Assembly: GCA_003833135.1 (NCBI GenBank)
Contig: QZLH01000260.1
Location: 10,240-74,239, forward strand
Direction: 5' to 3'
From: Oehlia diaphana
Taxonomy: Eukaryota; Glomeromycota; Glomeromycetes; Glomerales; Glomeraceae
DNA length: 64,000 bases
The position numbers were made by a program, and so were the translations under genes. The notes under the pieces were generated by a model. It did no database searches, had not been told where the DNA came from, and saw only the letters and a program-made list of their open reading frames with translations. How positions within the stretch are numbered: the first letter of the stretch is position 1; each line of letters starts with the position of its first letter. This document shows, piece by piece, positions 23,378-36,502 of this stretch.

Positions 23378-26341
23378 TTTACTTTTATAACATTAATAGC
23401 ACTTATAAATTTTAATAGTAAAATAATATATTTCAATAACAAACTATGTTGTTTTATAAATTTTCAACAAATTAACATTAAAATATTGTGAACCCTAACT
23501 AGCAAACCGGGACAACCCCAGTCGCCCAGTCCTACTGTCTAGTTTTGAAGTATTTTCCAAACAACCCTCATTTGCTCTGCTAAATAATGTTACAGTAATT
23601 CCATTAGCAACCATATAGGGACATCCAATGTATCATGTGTCCCCAGTTAACCGTCTGGTAGTTTAATAGATGTCAATAATAAGAAATAAATCAAACCATT
23701 TCGCTCAACTTTACCGTAAAAGTTTGGAACCGAATTGACTTTAATTCTGGCCGGAAATATGCAATTGTGGTTACATGTTCCAAGGCTTCAAAAGTTTTGA
23801 TACCCGTATCTTTTATGTATGATATTCGTTAATTTAAATGAGCTCATCAGGATTATCATTAGGAATACCTATTAAATTCTTTTAAGTATTAGTTTTAAAG
23901 CTTGATCGCGGTCGTGAAAACTTGAAAAATGATTTCTCTTCCAAAAGATGTAACAAGGCCGAATTTTTATTATAAATGAAAACATGAATTTAAACAAAAT
24001 CGTGATTATAGCCTCGATAAGCAAATGATAGATACTTCGAAAATAAATTAAACAAATCGATTAATATCTAATTATCGATAATGCGCGCTGATTAATAATA
24101 AATTCTGAATTTGATATCTTATACACCAATTCCATATTATAATATAACAGATAAGTAAATCTCATAAGTAGATATTTTTGTAGATAGAAGTACATAAACA
24201 ATGTGAAATCTTTATTATTTATGAACGAGTAATAGACATTTGCTTGTTGTAACCACTGAAAAACTTGGCAAATACAGTTAGCCTCGCTATAAGATTATAA
24301 CGAAGAATCTAAAGAATTTTCATTATAACTAAAGATAAATTCGAGTTCGTTATATTATGTAGTTTATACTTCCAAGTTTTTTGTACGTATTATACTATAA
24401 TGAAGTAATAAATACTTATAAAAAAATTCCTTTATATTTCGTCGTAATTTAATGGTCACGGTACATTTTGCCGAAGGGTCGTTTCAGCGAAGCCATTTCG
24501 CCGAAAATGATAGAAATGATAGCGATTATCACTTTTATAAAAATATTAATCGCGCAATGAAAATAAAAAAATTTTTTTATTTACTTACTAAATTACATCA
24601 GGAACCTTAATAAAAAAAATACATGAAGGTCTCACTATTGGATAAAACCAAAGACTATCGTTAATAGTTAAAAAATTAAGCCGTGAAATATTAGTAATGA
24701 ATGTTACGTGAATTTATTAGTTTATTTAGAAATAATATTAAAATAATACAGTATATAGATTTAGTAGTTTATTTTATTTTTACGCAGTTTATTTTTGTAT
24801 GTATTTGTATATACTGCAGTTTTTGATGATCGAAAGTAGCTTAATAGGTATGATATTTAGTATAAAAACAATAAAATAAATAAATGTAATAAATAATGCT
24901 TCGGCGAATTCCATTCGGCAAAATGGCTTCGGGAAATGTCTTGATACCAATTTAATATTATAAAGTTTGACTTGAATAAAATAAAACAAAATTTTTTTTT
25001 TAAATAGTTGATTTTACTGTATAATGCAAGAAGGAAAAAAAGTGATTTCCTGGATGGATTCAGACAATAATAAAAGTAAAAATGCAAAACATTGTTTTTT
25101 TCGGAATTAACCTCATCATAAAATCAATTTTTAAAAGCAATATAATTTGATATTTAGATTGTAAATCACAAAGATTTATCCTCACTAATGGATAATAATA
25201 TTATTATTGTCGTCTATGGTATGAGCAGTTTATTTGTGATTGTATATTCGAATATCAATATTAGTCCGGTTATCGTCAGGTTATCGTCTGGTTTCCGGAT
25301 TCCTTTTTTTTTTTATTCAAATTTAATGCGTACATCATTTTGAAAACGGCGATAAAAAGCGTTTACAATTAAAATCAAAAGCACTATCATACTATAGTAC
25401 ATGTTGTACTACCACAGCTTAAATGAATAACTCGAATGGTTTCATTGACGCTTTGACGCAAATTTTAATATTTTTATTTTATTTTAACAAAAAAATAGGC
25501 AATTACAATCAAATACCATTATCATATAAACAATACCCCTGGGAATATTTATATATTAGGATGAAATTCATTGAAATTATATAATATTTAATGTTTCAAT
25601 TAAACTCAATTATTTCTTTGGGTTTTTTGTGTATTTATTTATTTGGTATCATGTAGGGTTGTTTTTCCTGTCGATACTTTGTTTAACAGAGAGTAGAGGT
25701 ATCGTAAAAAATAAAAATTACTACTTGTACAATCCAATTAGCGGGTAATTTTTACAATTATTTATTAGTGTTATATATATATTTATTTTCGGATTTCATG
25801 ACTTTCTATTTTAACTTCTATACTACTTCCACTGTTGTAACATAGAAGCAGGTTTTAAAATTCTCACCCTCAAAAAAGAACTCGTTCCAACGTCCCTTAT
25901 TTGTTTCTTCAATCATTTACGTAAATACTGTGTCATACACGGATTGTAAATACTTTGTTTAACATAACCCCTTGATTACCAAAATTCATTATACTCATGT
26001 GACATTTACATTAAATAATGATTGGGTATATGAAAATCTCGTAATACAAATAATAATTGACACGTAAACAATTCAAAACGATACAAACAGTAATGCGTCT
26101 TTTGAAAGTTCGACAATAATGAAAATTACGAAAATTATGTAAAAACTTTATAGTGGCTTGTGACACATTCGTCAAGCTTGTACACGACTAATTTAATAGA
26201 GTAGAATTTTGGAGTTATTATAACTGAAACTCCGTTTTGAAATACTTTTATCGTATGTTTTTTCCCATTTTTCTTCTTACCTTTTTTTTTTTTTTACCTT
26301 TCAAATTAATAATTAGAAATTAATAGAAAAAAAAAAAAATT
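23378..26341. other. Intergenic, repeat remnants
   Basis: No intact gene. Holds degenerate CGGCGAAATGG motifs (about 24461-24510 and 24895-24945) and a possible pogo-like left end TACAGTTAGCCTCGCTATAA near 24276 with no matching right end. A dispersed TTCTGGCCGGAA motif lies near 23750. A T-rich tract precedes the kinase start at 26342. Confidence 0.45.
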
Positions 26342-28293
26342 ATGCCTCCAATTCGTAAAGAATTAATTGCTGCAATTAATAAAGCGATTATATTGGTAGA
26401 TCATAATATTCATAGAAATATAGACCAACAATTCGAATTCATAAAAAAAACGGTTCTTGAAGATGATTCCTTTACAAATGATGAAAAGGTTGAAGCAAAA
26501 AGAGAAATAGAAAAGATTTATGATCGAAATAAAATCTTTTTTAATGAAGGAAAAAAAAGAATCTGTAAAAATTGTAAACAAAAATGTTTAGCTACATTAT
26601 ATTGTGAATATTGTATTCGAAATTATTTAAAGAATAATTTTTTAAAGTGGACATCGGGAAATAATGAACTTGATCATTTAATACAAAAGTGTCAAAAGGA
26701 ATCACTTGAACCGGAGAAAATAATTGAATGGATTCCATTTAATAGTTTACAAAATATTAATTATTTAACGAAAGGAGGATTTTCGGAAATTTATTCAGCG
26801 GATTGGATTGATGGACATTACAATGAATGGGATTCTAATGAAAGACAATTAAGAAGATTTGGAAGGCAAAAAGTAATACTTAAAAGATTAGGAAGTTTTG
26901 AAAGTGCTAATTATAATTGGTTTGGAGAGGTTTGTATCTAAATAGCGACATAGTTATCTGTTATATCTAATTAGTAATTAGTATATATTTATTTATATAC
27001 ATGTTTTTTTTTACAGGCCAAATCACATTTAACTATAAGCAGTAAATATTCAGAGATTGTTTCATGTTATGGATTAACGAAACATCAATCAAATGGAGAT
27101 TACATGCTTGTAATGATCGTAATGGATGTAAATTTAAGAGAATATTTAAAAATGAACCATAATCAACTTAAATGGAAAGAAAGAACACAAATCATTTTTG
27201 ATATAATTTTTGCACTTTCAAAAATTCATAATGAAAATGCAATTCATAGGGATTTACATTCCGGAAATATATTATTTAATCAAACTGATCCAAGATTCTT
27301 TATTAGTGATCTTGGATTTTGTGGTCCCATAGACAAACTATCAAAAAGCGTATACGGAAATCTTCCTTATATAGCACCTGAAGTTATTGCTGGAAGAGAA
27401 TATACTTTTAAATCTGATATTTATAGTATTGCAATGATTATGTGGGAAATTTCTTCTGGTCAACCACCATTTATTAATCATGAACATAACTATTATCTTG
27501 CAATGAATATAATTAATGGTATAAGACCAAGAATAGTACCAGGAACTCCCTTAAAATATAAAAAATTAATGAAACAATGTTGGGATGCTGATCCATCGAA
27601 AAGGCCTGATATTTACACACTCAGAAATATAATGAAAGAAATTAATATTTCATGCCAAAATGTGGAAGCAAATAATAATCTAAAAATAAATGGCACAAAT
27701 AGTTTATCAGAATCAAACTTCACTACCAGCAAAAGTAGAATTTATAATTCTGAAAATTTTCCTGAACCAAGGAATGCAACAGAAGGTATTATTTTGTATT
27801 GTAATCGACGTTTATTTATAAAACATATCATTAATCAGATCATTTCTTCTTTTTTAATAATAATAGAAGAACTTGAAGGTATATATATAAATCGACAATT
27901 TTATATATAATAAATTATTTATTATTAATTAATATTTATTTTATAATTTTTTTAGCGTTTCATAGTAAATCATATGGCTTTCAGATTCCTTTTGATGGTA
28001 AATGTTTATTAGTAATTTATATTTATACGTGTCGTAGGAATTACCGAATTATTAATTTGGCATTTTAAATATGCCATATATTATTTTTCCTATTTTACGA
28101 TATTTGAATTACGGCATTACGGAAGTATTACGGACAACGTATAAGCTCCGTCCATATGCAGTAATTAATTCCGGCGACAAGTATATTTAAATTTAAAATA
28201 ATGAGATATTGATTGAATTTTTTGATTTTAGTTGACGATTTTGAAAAATCGATGAACAATATATCAAATATTATGAGCAGACTTTTAAGGTAA
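26342..28293 (+). CDS. TKL-like protein kinase with N-terminal Cys motif (5 exons)
   Basis: Exons 26342-26929, 27017-27785, 27867-27878 (12-nt micro-exon), 27956-27997 and 28232-28293 join to 490 residues. All junctions after exon 2 are phase 1. The N-terminus (1-75) is helical and charged. CKNC...CEYC near residues 78-95 is a zinc-ribbon-like pair. FLKWTSGNNELDHLIQKCQ is a linker conserved in the kinase at 50798. The kinase domain starts near residue 140 (TKGGFSEIY), with K in VILKR, HRDLHSGN at about 273-280, DLGFCG, APEVIAG and QCWDADPSKRP. The tail passes through FPEPRNA into VDDFEKSMNN. The end at TAA 28291-28293 is uncertain because AAG|GTAACT there could be another donor. No membrane segment. 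Confidence 0.82.
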
Positions 28294-29184
28294 CTTTATT
28301 TTGCATATTTTAAAAATGACGGCATTATTTAAACTCATAAATATTAATTTTACGTTAAAATTATTAAGAAACTTATAAGATATGATAATTCACATGCTTT
28401 CTCATCATACTTCAGTTATTGATGGTAGCAAAACGATTCATCTAACTTTATGAAACAAGTCACGATAATATGAAAATCACAATGATCCTAATATTCGATC
28501 AGAAGTACTGACGCAATAATAAGAAATTTTTCAAAGACATTTAGATACCGTATGGCAGCGGCGGTCGTGATGGTCGTATTTATTAAATTATTTTCAACAC
28601 TAAGATTAGAAAATTAAGATTTCAAATACAAAATTTCTTAGTTTATAATTTTAGTTGTCTGATGAATTTTTAAGTTATTAATAAGTATAAGCTTTCAAGT
28701 TTTTCTTTTTTTTTTTTGTAATAAATTTAATGAATTAGTATGCTATATAAATTATTCAAATGTTTTAATTGTTAAGATTGACAGTACCCAGAAATAATAT
28801 ATAAAAGTGTCAGGTTTAATTCCGGTCAGAATTTTATTTCTTATTATAGTAACTACTGACATTATCATAATTCCGGCCCTGAAAAAATGCGCACAGCTCA
28901 TAGTAAAAATTTTTTTCATCACCTGATCCCTATATATATTTCTGGGTCTTAGGTTGACTCTGATTCTTCTGATTCTTCTATTACTGTATATTACAAAAGA
29001 ATAAATAAAATTTTTTAAAATAAAGTATTGTGAATGACAATCAATAATGTACTAAGCTACATCAATTCACATGACGAAAAATCGACTATAGGTCGTATTA
29101 TAAATATGATTGATCATTTTATATTTGTAATACGATTAGTTATCATCTTCCTTCTTTTTTTTTTTTTTATTTTAAAAATTTATA
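28294..29184. other. Intergenic with a small inverted-repeat element
   Basis: No gene. Includes the MITE at 28778-28956 and TTCCGG motifs of the dispersed repeat near 28823 and 28875. Confidence 0.5.
28778..28956. mobile_element. Probable MITE of about 180 bp
   Basis: Left end ACCCAGAAATAATATATA (from about 28786) is matched by the inverse TATATATATTTCTGGGT (to about 28950). Inner blocks GTGTCAGG and CCTGATCC pair next. A target duplication was not identified, so the class is open. Confidence 0.5.
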
Positions 29185-31292
29185 ATGGATAAAGAATTTT
29201 TACCAAAATTATCACAAAATTTGCTTGAAATTCTAAACGATGATGAATACTATGATGTTACGATAGAAGTTGGTAATAATCCCTACGTAAAAATATTTCG
29301 TGCTCATTTAGTTATTTTAAGTTATCGTTCTTCTTATTTGCGAAGAATTTTATCAACTAATAAAAAGAAGAACGATGGAACTTTAGTACAAATCAAACTA
29401 TCAAATATTTCACCGGAAATTTTTCAAATAATCCTAAGGTAAAGAAACGAACGAAATTACAAAACAAGTTATTATGCCTTTTATAAAAAAATTATTATTA
29501 TTTTTTTTTTTTTTTAAATTATGAATGTTTGTTTTTATTTTAGGTATATTTATGGGGGAAGAATATCTGTGAAAGAATATGATGATATTGATATCATTAA
29601 AATTTTGATTTCTTCTAATCAACTACATCTACAGGAATTAGTTTTTTATTTACAATCATTTTTGATTGAAAACAAAGCAAGTTGGATGGAACAAAATTTT
29701 AATTTAATATATCAAATAAGTTTTGAAAATGATTCTTTCTTTGAGCTTCAAAAATATTGTATGGACTTAATTTCTAAATCATCAGATAAAATATTTAAAT
29801 CGTTAAACTTTCCATCAATTCCGCAAAATCTTTTGATTTCGCTTATTCAGGATTATAATCTTCAAATGAGTGAAACTCAATTATGGGAAAATGTGCTTAA
29901 ATGGGGTCTTGCACGAAATCTTAACTCAAAAGGTGATTAAAGGATACGACCGATACGTTAAAACATTGTACATACCTTTAATAGATTTTTACGACTTTAA
30001 TTTCTAAATAACTTTTTTATAAAGCAGTACCTAACAAGGAAATCCTGTCTGAAGAATTATATATGGATTTATTGAAAATTTTTTTGGATGCAGATAGCAA
30101 ACCATTACCTCGTAAAATCGGAGAAATCAATATAACACCACAGGAAAATACTAAATATACATCACAAGATGACGATAACAGTTACTTGACACTACATGGA
30201 AATGACAATAATACGACATCACAAGAAATTGATAATTACGTGTTGCAAGAGAACGAAGAATATTTCAATTATATGTTAACAGAAAATGAAGAGAATTATG
30301 TGTTGTTACAAGAAAATGACACGAATGTCATTTATTCGTTAAAAGGAAATGAAGGAAATGCCATTTATACGCTACATGAAAATGAAATTTTTTTCAACTA
30401 TATTTCGCAGGATAATGAGGAGAATGTTTACTATATGTCACAAGAAAACGAAGAGGATATTAACTATGCGTTACAAGAAAATGAGGAGAAAATCAATTAT
30501 GTATTAACAGAAAATGAGGAAAATTCTGCGTTACAAGAAATTGAAGAGGATATTAACCATGCGTTACGAGAAATTGAAGAGAATACTGGTTATACATTAC
30601 AAGAAAAAAAGATGAATGTAATTTGTGCGTTGCAAGAAAATGAGGAGAACGTCAACTATGCGTTACAAGAAAATGAAGAGGATATTAATTTTACTTTTCG
30701 TGAAATTGAAGAGGATATTAACTGTTCGTTACGAGAAATTAAAGAGAATACTAGTTATACATCACAAGAAAAAAAAATGAATGTGATTTGTACGTTGCAA
30801 GAAAACTATGCATTACAAGAAAATGAAGAGGATATAAATCATACTTTACGTGAAATTGAAGAGGATATTAATCGTGCGTTACGAGAAATTGAAGAAGATA
30901 CTAGTTATACATTACAAGAAAAAAAGATGAATGTAATGTGTGCGTTGCAAGAAAATGAGGAGAACGTCAACTATGCGTCACAAGAATACGAAGAGGATAT
31001 TAATTTTACTTTACGTGAAATTGAAGAGGATATTAATTTTGCGTTGCGGGAAAATGAAGAGAATATAAATTATGTATCACAGAAAAATGAAGAGAATGTC
31101 AATTTTGCATTACAGATAAATAGGGAGAATGTAACTTGTGAATTGCGAGAAAATGAGGAGAATGTAATTTGTGCGTTACGAGAAAATGAGGAAAATGCAA
31201 TTTGTGCGTTGCGTGAAAATGAGGAGAATATCAACTATACATTGCAAGAAAATGAAGAGAATGACAGCTATGTGTTAAAAAACGAACAGTAA
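29185..31292 (+). CDS. BTB-BACK protein with long 11-residue Glu/Asn repeat tail (3 exons)
   Basis: Exons 29185-29438, 29544-29932 and 30025-31292 give 636 residues in one frame. Residues 5-84 are a BTB domain (YYDVTIEVG, FRAHLVILSYRSSYLRRIL). The RYIYGG linker is rebuilt over intron 1. The BACK domain runs to WENVLKWGLARN near residue 210 and is then cut short. Intron 2 (29933-30024) is itself homologous to the missing BACK coding sequence of the paralogues, and translation resumes at EILSEELYMDLLKIF. From about residue 240 to the end there are about 35 copies of an 11-residue unit, consensus LQENEENINYA, with a higher-order five-unit pattern containing QEKKMNV. The tail is strongly acidic and could form a hendecad-type coiled coil. 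If intron 2 is not spliced, the product stops at 29940 as a short BTB protein and the tail is orphaned. Confidence 0.68.
30140..31285 (+). repeat. Coding 33-bp tandem repeat with higher-order structure
   Basis: Units of 33 bp (for example GCGTTACAAGAAAATGAAG...) run through the last exon of the BTB gene. A super-unit of about five units (containing INxT, REIEEDIN, TSYT, QEKKMNV) recurs at about 30535-30660, 30670-30810 and 30815-30960. Almost all length changes are multiples of 3, so the frame has been kept over 1.2 kb. Confidence 0.85.
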
Positions 31293-31635
31293 AATCGCAC
31301 TATTTTAATTGAAAGGTGACTAACGCTTATTTTCCTAATCGCACCCAATGATTATTGTGTGGCACAACTGTTATCTTATTTCATCATGGATTTCTTTTCT
31401 TTTCTACCCAAAACTTTTATATATAAAGAATATCATTTTTTAATTTTTTTCGTCTAAATATTTGTAGATAATACACTTGCTGTTGATGATAAATTGATGT
31501 TTTCATAAGCATAGAAAGCTTCTGCTTAACTAGAAAGCTAATAATAAGCCGATTCTGAATAATCATAAAGGAAAGCTTTATTTCAGTTCGAACATTATAT
31601 TTTATTTTTTTGAATTTCTTATTCTATGGCGTTGG

Positions 31636-32388
31636 AGTGAAGTTGTGCTTAAGATATTATTAAGTTTAAGTAATTAAAATAAATTACGGGACACGATAAA
31701 ATTTTGATGACGATAACTGTGATTAACAATTCTATGCTCCAATTTATAAATTATTGAGAAAAGTTCATTAAATTACGGAATTTGTTTAAAAGACATACAG
31801 AATTTAAAATGTAGCTAATCGCATTTCTTTCTTAGCTCGGCATTCGGTTGGTCACATTTTCCGGGTGGGTCAGACAATTTGTACAACGTGAGCTAAAAAT
31901 TTTTTGGGTTTTTTGGGTCGAAACAAATAAAGGTTATTAACAACCAATCAGGAACGGCATCGTTAGCCTGTGGAAGCGTTGTATATTAAATTTCACTAAA
32001 AACCAAAAATGGCCGGATGGCTTCTCACAACTACCCAGGCAGTGAAGTTGTGCTTAAGATATATCAAGTTTAAGTAATTATTATGATTATATACAGTAGT
32101 GAAATTAAAGTAAATTACGGGACACGACAAAATTTTGATGCCGATAACTGTAATTAACAATTCTATGCTCCATTTTATAAATTATTGAGAAAGTTCATTA
32201 AATTACGGAATTTGTTTAAAAGACATGCAGAATTTAAAATGTAGCTAATCGCATTTCTTTCTTGGCTCGGCATTCGGTTGGTCACATTTTCCGGGTGGGT
32301 CAGACAATTTGTACAACGTGAGCTAAAATTTTTTGGGGTTTTTTGAGTCGAAACACAAATAAAGGTTATTAACAACCAATCAGGAACG
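31636..32388. repeat. Direct duplication of a ~320-bp sequence
   Basis: 31636-31956 and 32041-32388 are near-identical, from AGTGAAGTTGTGCTTAAGAT to AACAACCAATCAGGAACG, with an 84-bp spacer. The second copy has about 25 extra bases near 32082-32107. No terminal inverted repeats were seen. The block has no ORF of note. It may be a small repeat family or a local tandem duplication. Confidence 0.8.
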
Positions 32389-33267
32389 AGATAAAGAGTA
32401 TTTTTTATGTGTCTTTACGGGTTTTCTTTAACCATTTTTTTCACAAACGAACCACGCCGCTCTCAACCTAAATCACGTCGCAAATATCTTCACTATAAGT
32501 TCAAAGTTTAAAAATTTCTGGAAGCATCTTCATAAATCTAATATCATTAAAAGAAGGCAAAACATACAGTATGATATTGAAATCATATATATGAAGATAC
32601 AAGTAACAAGCTTTATTAAAGTTGGTAAATCAAGCATAAAAATTTCAGATTATACGTAATTTATAAATTATTGTAAAAATAGTTGCAGTATAATAAGTCA
32701 ACTCAATAAAAGTTGACCTAAATTTTCAAATCTGCAATATGTTAAAATTTGTAAAAAATTATTATTTTATTACTTTTATAACAACACATTTAAAAATTAA
32801 TACTTTTTACACACTTTATTACGATAAAATCAATTTAAATGAGCAAATAATTTTTTAATAAAATGATTTTCAATTTCGAACGCACATAAAAAAAGTAAAA
32901 AAAAGTACTAATTACTTCATAAATATTCAAACTAGTTATAATAAAAATTAATATTTAAAACAATCTTACACCTGTTTAATGAATATGACACATTTGAATA
33001 ATTTCCATGTTTTGAGGCCATGCATTCAACGCACCGACAAATCATGGGTCGCATTGATAAATCATTTTACCGCAATTAATTTAATCGACCTTTTGCTGAC
33101 ACAACATTTTACCGACAATCATTTAACCGACAGGTACATTATACCGACATTTGAGTGGTTCCATAACTGCTGAACAACTTAAGCCTATATTGTAAAATGA
33201 CTCATGTTATTAACTCGTTTCATTTAATTGAAGTTTCAGAATCTAATAAAAAAGTTACGAAATATAG

Positions 33268-33584
33268 AAAATTTTTATTGTCGGGTACTCGGGTTAGTCG
33301 AGTTATTAGAAAAGATATATAACACGTGACATATATATACATAAATGATGGCGTAATATAAAGTATAATAAAGTATAATTGTATATACTATATAATGTAA
33401 TTATGTTTTAATTAGTATACTAACCCTTTCGGGTGTTGCCGCCTTTGGTCGAAAAAAATGGAAATCGAACGGGATCTTCACCCAAGTATACCCATGATAG
33501 TCATCATATATATTTTGTATCTTTTCCAATAACACGACTAGCCGAGTATCCCGAGTACCCGACAATCCCGACAATAAAAATTTT
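33268..33584. mobile_element. Fold-back (inverted-repeat) element
   Basis: The left arm AAAATTTTTATTGTCGGGTA with following CTCGGGTTAGTCGAGTTATT (33268-33311) is complementary to the right arm (about 33516-33584), which carries extra copies of TCGGGTAC blocks. Between the arms is AT-rich DNA. No clear target duplication; superfamily unassigned. Confidence 0.55.
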
Positions 33585-35717
33585 CAAGTGTCCACTATAT
33601 GTCGAATTTTGCTGTAAATATTGGGAAAAAATAATTGTTATAACGGTATACATAAAAAATAGAGTACGTAGTAGTGTAAACATGTGACTTTACTTTACAT
33701 ACTTAGCCAATCTACGTTACTCAGGATTCAGTCAAACTAATACAAAATAATTTAAGCTCCAGTTTATTCATTTGGTTTATTCTGTGGCGTCTTTTAACGT
33801 GGTAATATTTTATTTTTATTTCAAACAGTCCAAATTTAAATATTGAATGGATAAGCATATCCACTTACATGCGTTCTCTGTTTGATAAATTTAGTAAAAT
33901 TCATACATATTATTCGGATGTTACATTACAATTTCTAGATATTCATTACCTACTTATCGAAAAGACAAATCATGAATGGACATTTTACTGAAACGACATT
34001 ATCCCGAGTAATATAATATATCGATCCCCGAAAGATATTCTGAAAATCGATTTACAATGATTTACTTAAATGTTTGAATAATAGAAAAAAAATATTTTAT
34101 AGTTGTGCTACAGTGCACCAAATATAAATTTATATTAAACCATGTACAATACATAAGTCTTCATTAAAAGATATATCTATAAATATAATCTCGAGATAAT
34201 CTTCGAGTCTGTAAATAATTAATAAATTTAATCTAAACGTCCATTTAAATATCTTTATAGAAGACAAGATACTCAATTCATTCTTTTTATTCTTCTTTTT
34301 TTTTTATTTATTAACATAATTGTGCTTAATGTGTGATTTACATTCTTTTTTCTTTTTCAAGAAAATAAAAATATATATATAAATATATATTTTTTGTAAG
34401 AAAAATCGGCTTATTGCATTAATATATTATGAAAATCCGAGCGTTTTTATATTAATAGAAAACATACGGTTATTTTGTGTCAAATGAGTTATTAAACTAA
34501 CTTTTATTAACATAGAATGGACAAATTAAAATATGAATTCGCATATATAATAAAATATATTGATCTAAAAATAGAATTAATCTAAATCGATTTTAATCAA
34601 ATAATGTAGATATTAGATTAACCTTACCTTCCTTATGTTCATCTCAAACCTAAACCAAAAATATCATAATATTAATAATAAACAATTGAAGAACGGCTCA
34701 ATCATATTAATTAGGAAGTAAATATCACATTTTGAGGGCTAAATGATTGTTTATATTGTATACATTGTATTCGTTGTATTAATACTATATTAGTGATTAA
34801 ATAGATCATTACAAATACTTTATCACATAATACATCATTCGTGATTAAGTGATTAAACATGATATACATAAATAATTATTATATAATATATTTATCATGT
34901 AATATGTTCTATTTCATAATTCGGATATTACCCGTGACACTAAATCTCGTGAATGAACTTGGACAAAGAAAACAAGGATTTAGAGGATGATTATGGAAAG
35001 AATACCCTAACTAATATGATTCAAATTGCGATTGTAATGATTGTAATCGAAAAAATGAGCGTTAGAATCCATTAGAACTAATATTTTTTAATGGATGTCT
35101 TAAAATTATACAGCACTAAACAAAGAAAATTCGGTCTGTGCCAATACTTTGTAAGGTTATCGCGTTGCGCGACGACTTTTATCACTAATAAAGAGAGTTA
35201 TTAATAAAAAAAAAAAGAAAAAAAGAAAATTCCGCAAATAAAATATAACACAAAAAAAAAAAGTTTTTTTTTCAGCGTGAAAGATCGTAAGCAAAGAAAA
35301 AAAACGCAGAAATTGTTTAATAAAATTACAAGATTTAATCTTTTTTTTTTTTTATTAATGAAAGTTAAATTTTAATGATCATAAATTTTGAAATAATGCT
35401 TTAAGCCCTTAGAAATTGAATATACATTGCAAAAAAGTTTTCAAAACTACGAAAAAATTGTTAAATAAGTCTTACTTATAGAAATTTTTATTATAAAAGT
35501 ATGTATATGTAAATAATTACACTTGAAGTTATAGAAGAAAATGAAGTTACGAAAATTTATGATAATTTACGATAATTATAATGTTTTTTTTTTTTCCACC
35601 ACAGCATCGACCAAATGTCTTTTTTTTTAAAAAAAAATCCCTTATATCCCTCGTATTTTTTATATCTAAACTATCGAATAAAAAAAGTTTTTTGAAAGTG
35701 AATAACACATTTTTAAT

Positions 35718-36308
35718 TCATAATTGAGATGGCATTTGCAAACTATTTAAAGAAAAATAATTTAATTGACGCATTTCTAAAATATTCGAAGTAGTAGTAA
35801 TTAGAGTATTCGGAGTTATTGGGGTAGTAGCAGGTACAGAAATGACTCTGTACTCAAATTTAAAGATTTCACAAGTATTTGAAGTATTTTCTTGAAGAGA
35901 GTCGAAAGTAACAGTATTAAATGTATATGAATAATTGTCCGGAATAGATTGTGTTGGAATAGATTGTGGTAAACAGTGATTCGAAGTTGGAATAAAATTA
36001 AAATTATTCGTAAATTGTTCATTAGACGGTATAGGCGTTATGGGAGTTTGTTGATAATTTTGATTAGAAGGGTTATCGAAAGTCGAATATTCTTCATCAT
36101 CCATAGCGAAAAGTTCGTTAAAAAAATCGCCATACGTATTATCACAATTATTACCATTAGTATTTAATGAAGGATCTTGCGCTTGAATATCGGTTGTTTG
36201 TGGTTGTACACCACTTATATTACCGTAATAGTTGTAAAAATCGTTAATGAGTTCAGTAAGCTCAGATTCGTTTAAGAATCCATCTTGCAAAAGATTATTA
36301 TTTTCCAT
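35718..36308 (-). CDS. Hypothetical Q/N/T-rich acidic protein
   Basis: A single frame of 196 residues. The first 25 residues (NLLQDGFLNESELTELINDF) are acidic and amphipathic. The middle is rich in Asn, Gln, Thr, Ser and Pro (TPITPIPSNEQF, IPTQSIPD). The end has KFEYRVISVPATTPITPN. No signal peptide, membrane segment or known domain is visible. The composition and the acidic hydrophobic head resemble a transcriptional activation region, but no DNA-binding domain is present. The base composition of the frame is less homopolymeric than its flanks, which supports coding. ATG at 36308 is the first in frame after stops. It could be an N-terminal piece of a larger gene if an unseen intron precedes the stop. 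Confidence 0.5.
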   Translation of the reverse strand: MENNNLLQDGFLNESELTELINDFYNYYGNISGVQPQTTDIQAQDPSLNTNGNNCDNTYGDFFNELFAMDDEEYSTFDNPSNQNYQQTPITPIPSNEQFTNNFNFIPTSNHCLPQSIPTQSIPDNYSYTFNTVTFDSLQENTSNTCEIFKFEYRVISVPATTPITPNTLITTTSNILEMRQLNYFSLNSLQMPSQL

Positions 36309-36386
36309 TTTTTCTACTTGGTGAATTTAAAAAACTACTCGGTGAATTGAAAAAAAAAGAGTAAAGAAATTTTTAAATAATAAGGA

Positions 36387-36502
36387 TTTTTTTTTTTTTT
36401 TTTTGAGGCGAAAACGAAAAATTTTAAAGATCTTTGTTAAAAATATTTGCTTATATGCAAAAAATAAAATTTAAAAAAGTTATACTGTACAGATAAAAGT
36501 TT
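36387..36502. repeat. Sequence duplicated next to the assembly gap (copy 1)
   Basis: The block from the T run through GAGGCGAAAACGAAAAATT to GATAAAAGT is repeated almost base for base at 37573-37685, where the second copy runs straight into N. Only one substitution was noted (TTTGCTTAT versus TTTGATTAT). Confidence 0.85.

Larger units (their letters stand above)
31293..35717. other. Gene-poor repeat-containing region
   Basis: No protein family recognised. It contains a direct duplication (31636-32388), ACCGACAAT-type repeats (33035-33160), a fold-back element (33268-33584) and long AT-rich spacer from 33600 on. Confidence 0.5.

Noticed and set aside
24270..24365. Second pogo-like MITE starting TACAGTTAGCCTCGCTATAA
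   Set aside because: The left end resembles the element at 43478, but no matching right end or second TA was found.
31300..35700. tRNA or other structured RNA genes
   Set aside because: No cloverleaf or A/B-box pair could be found by eye here or elsewhere. A covariance-model scan would be needed to exclude them.
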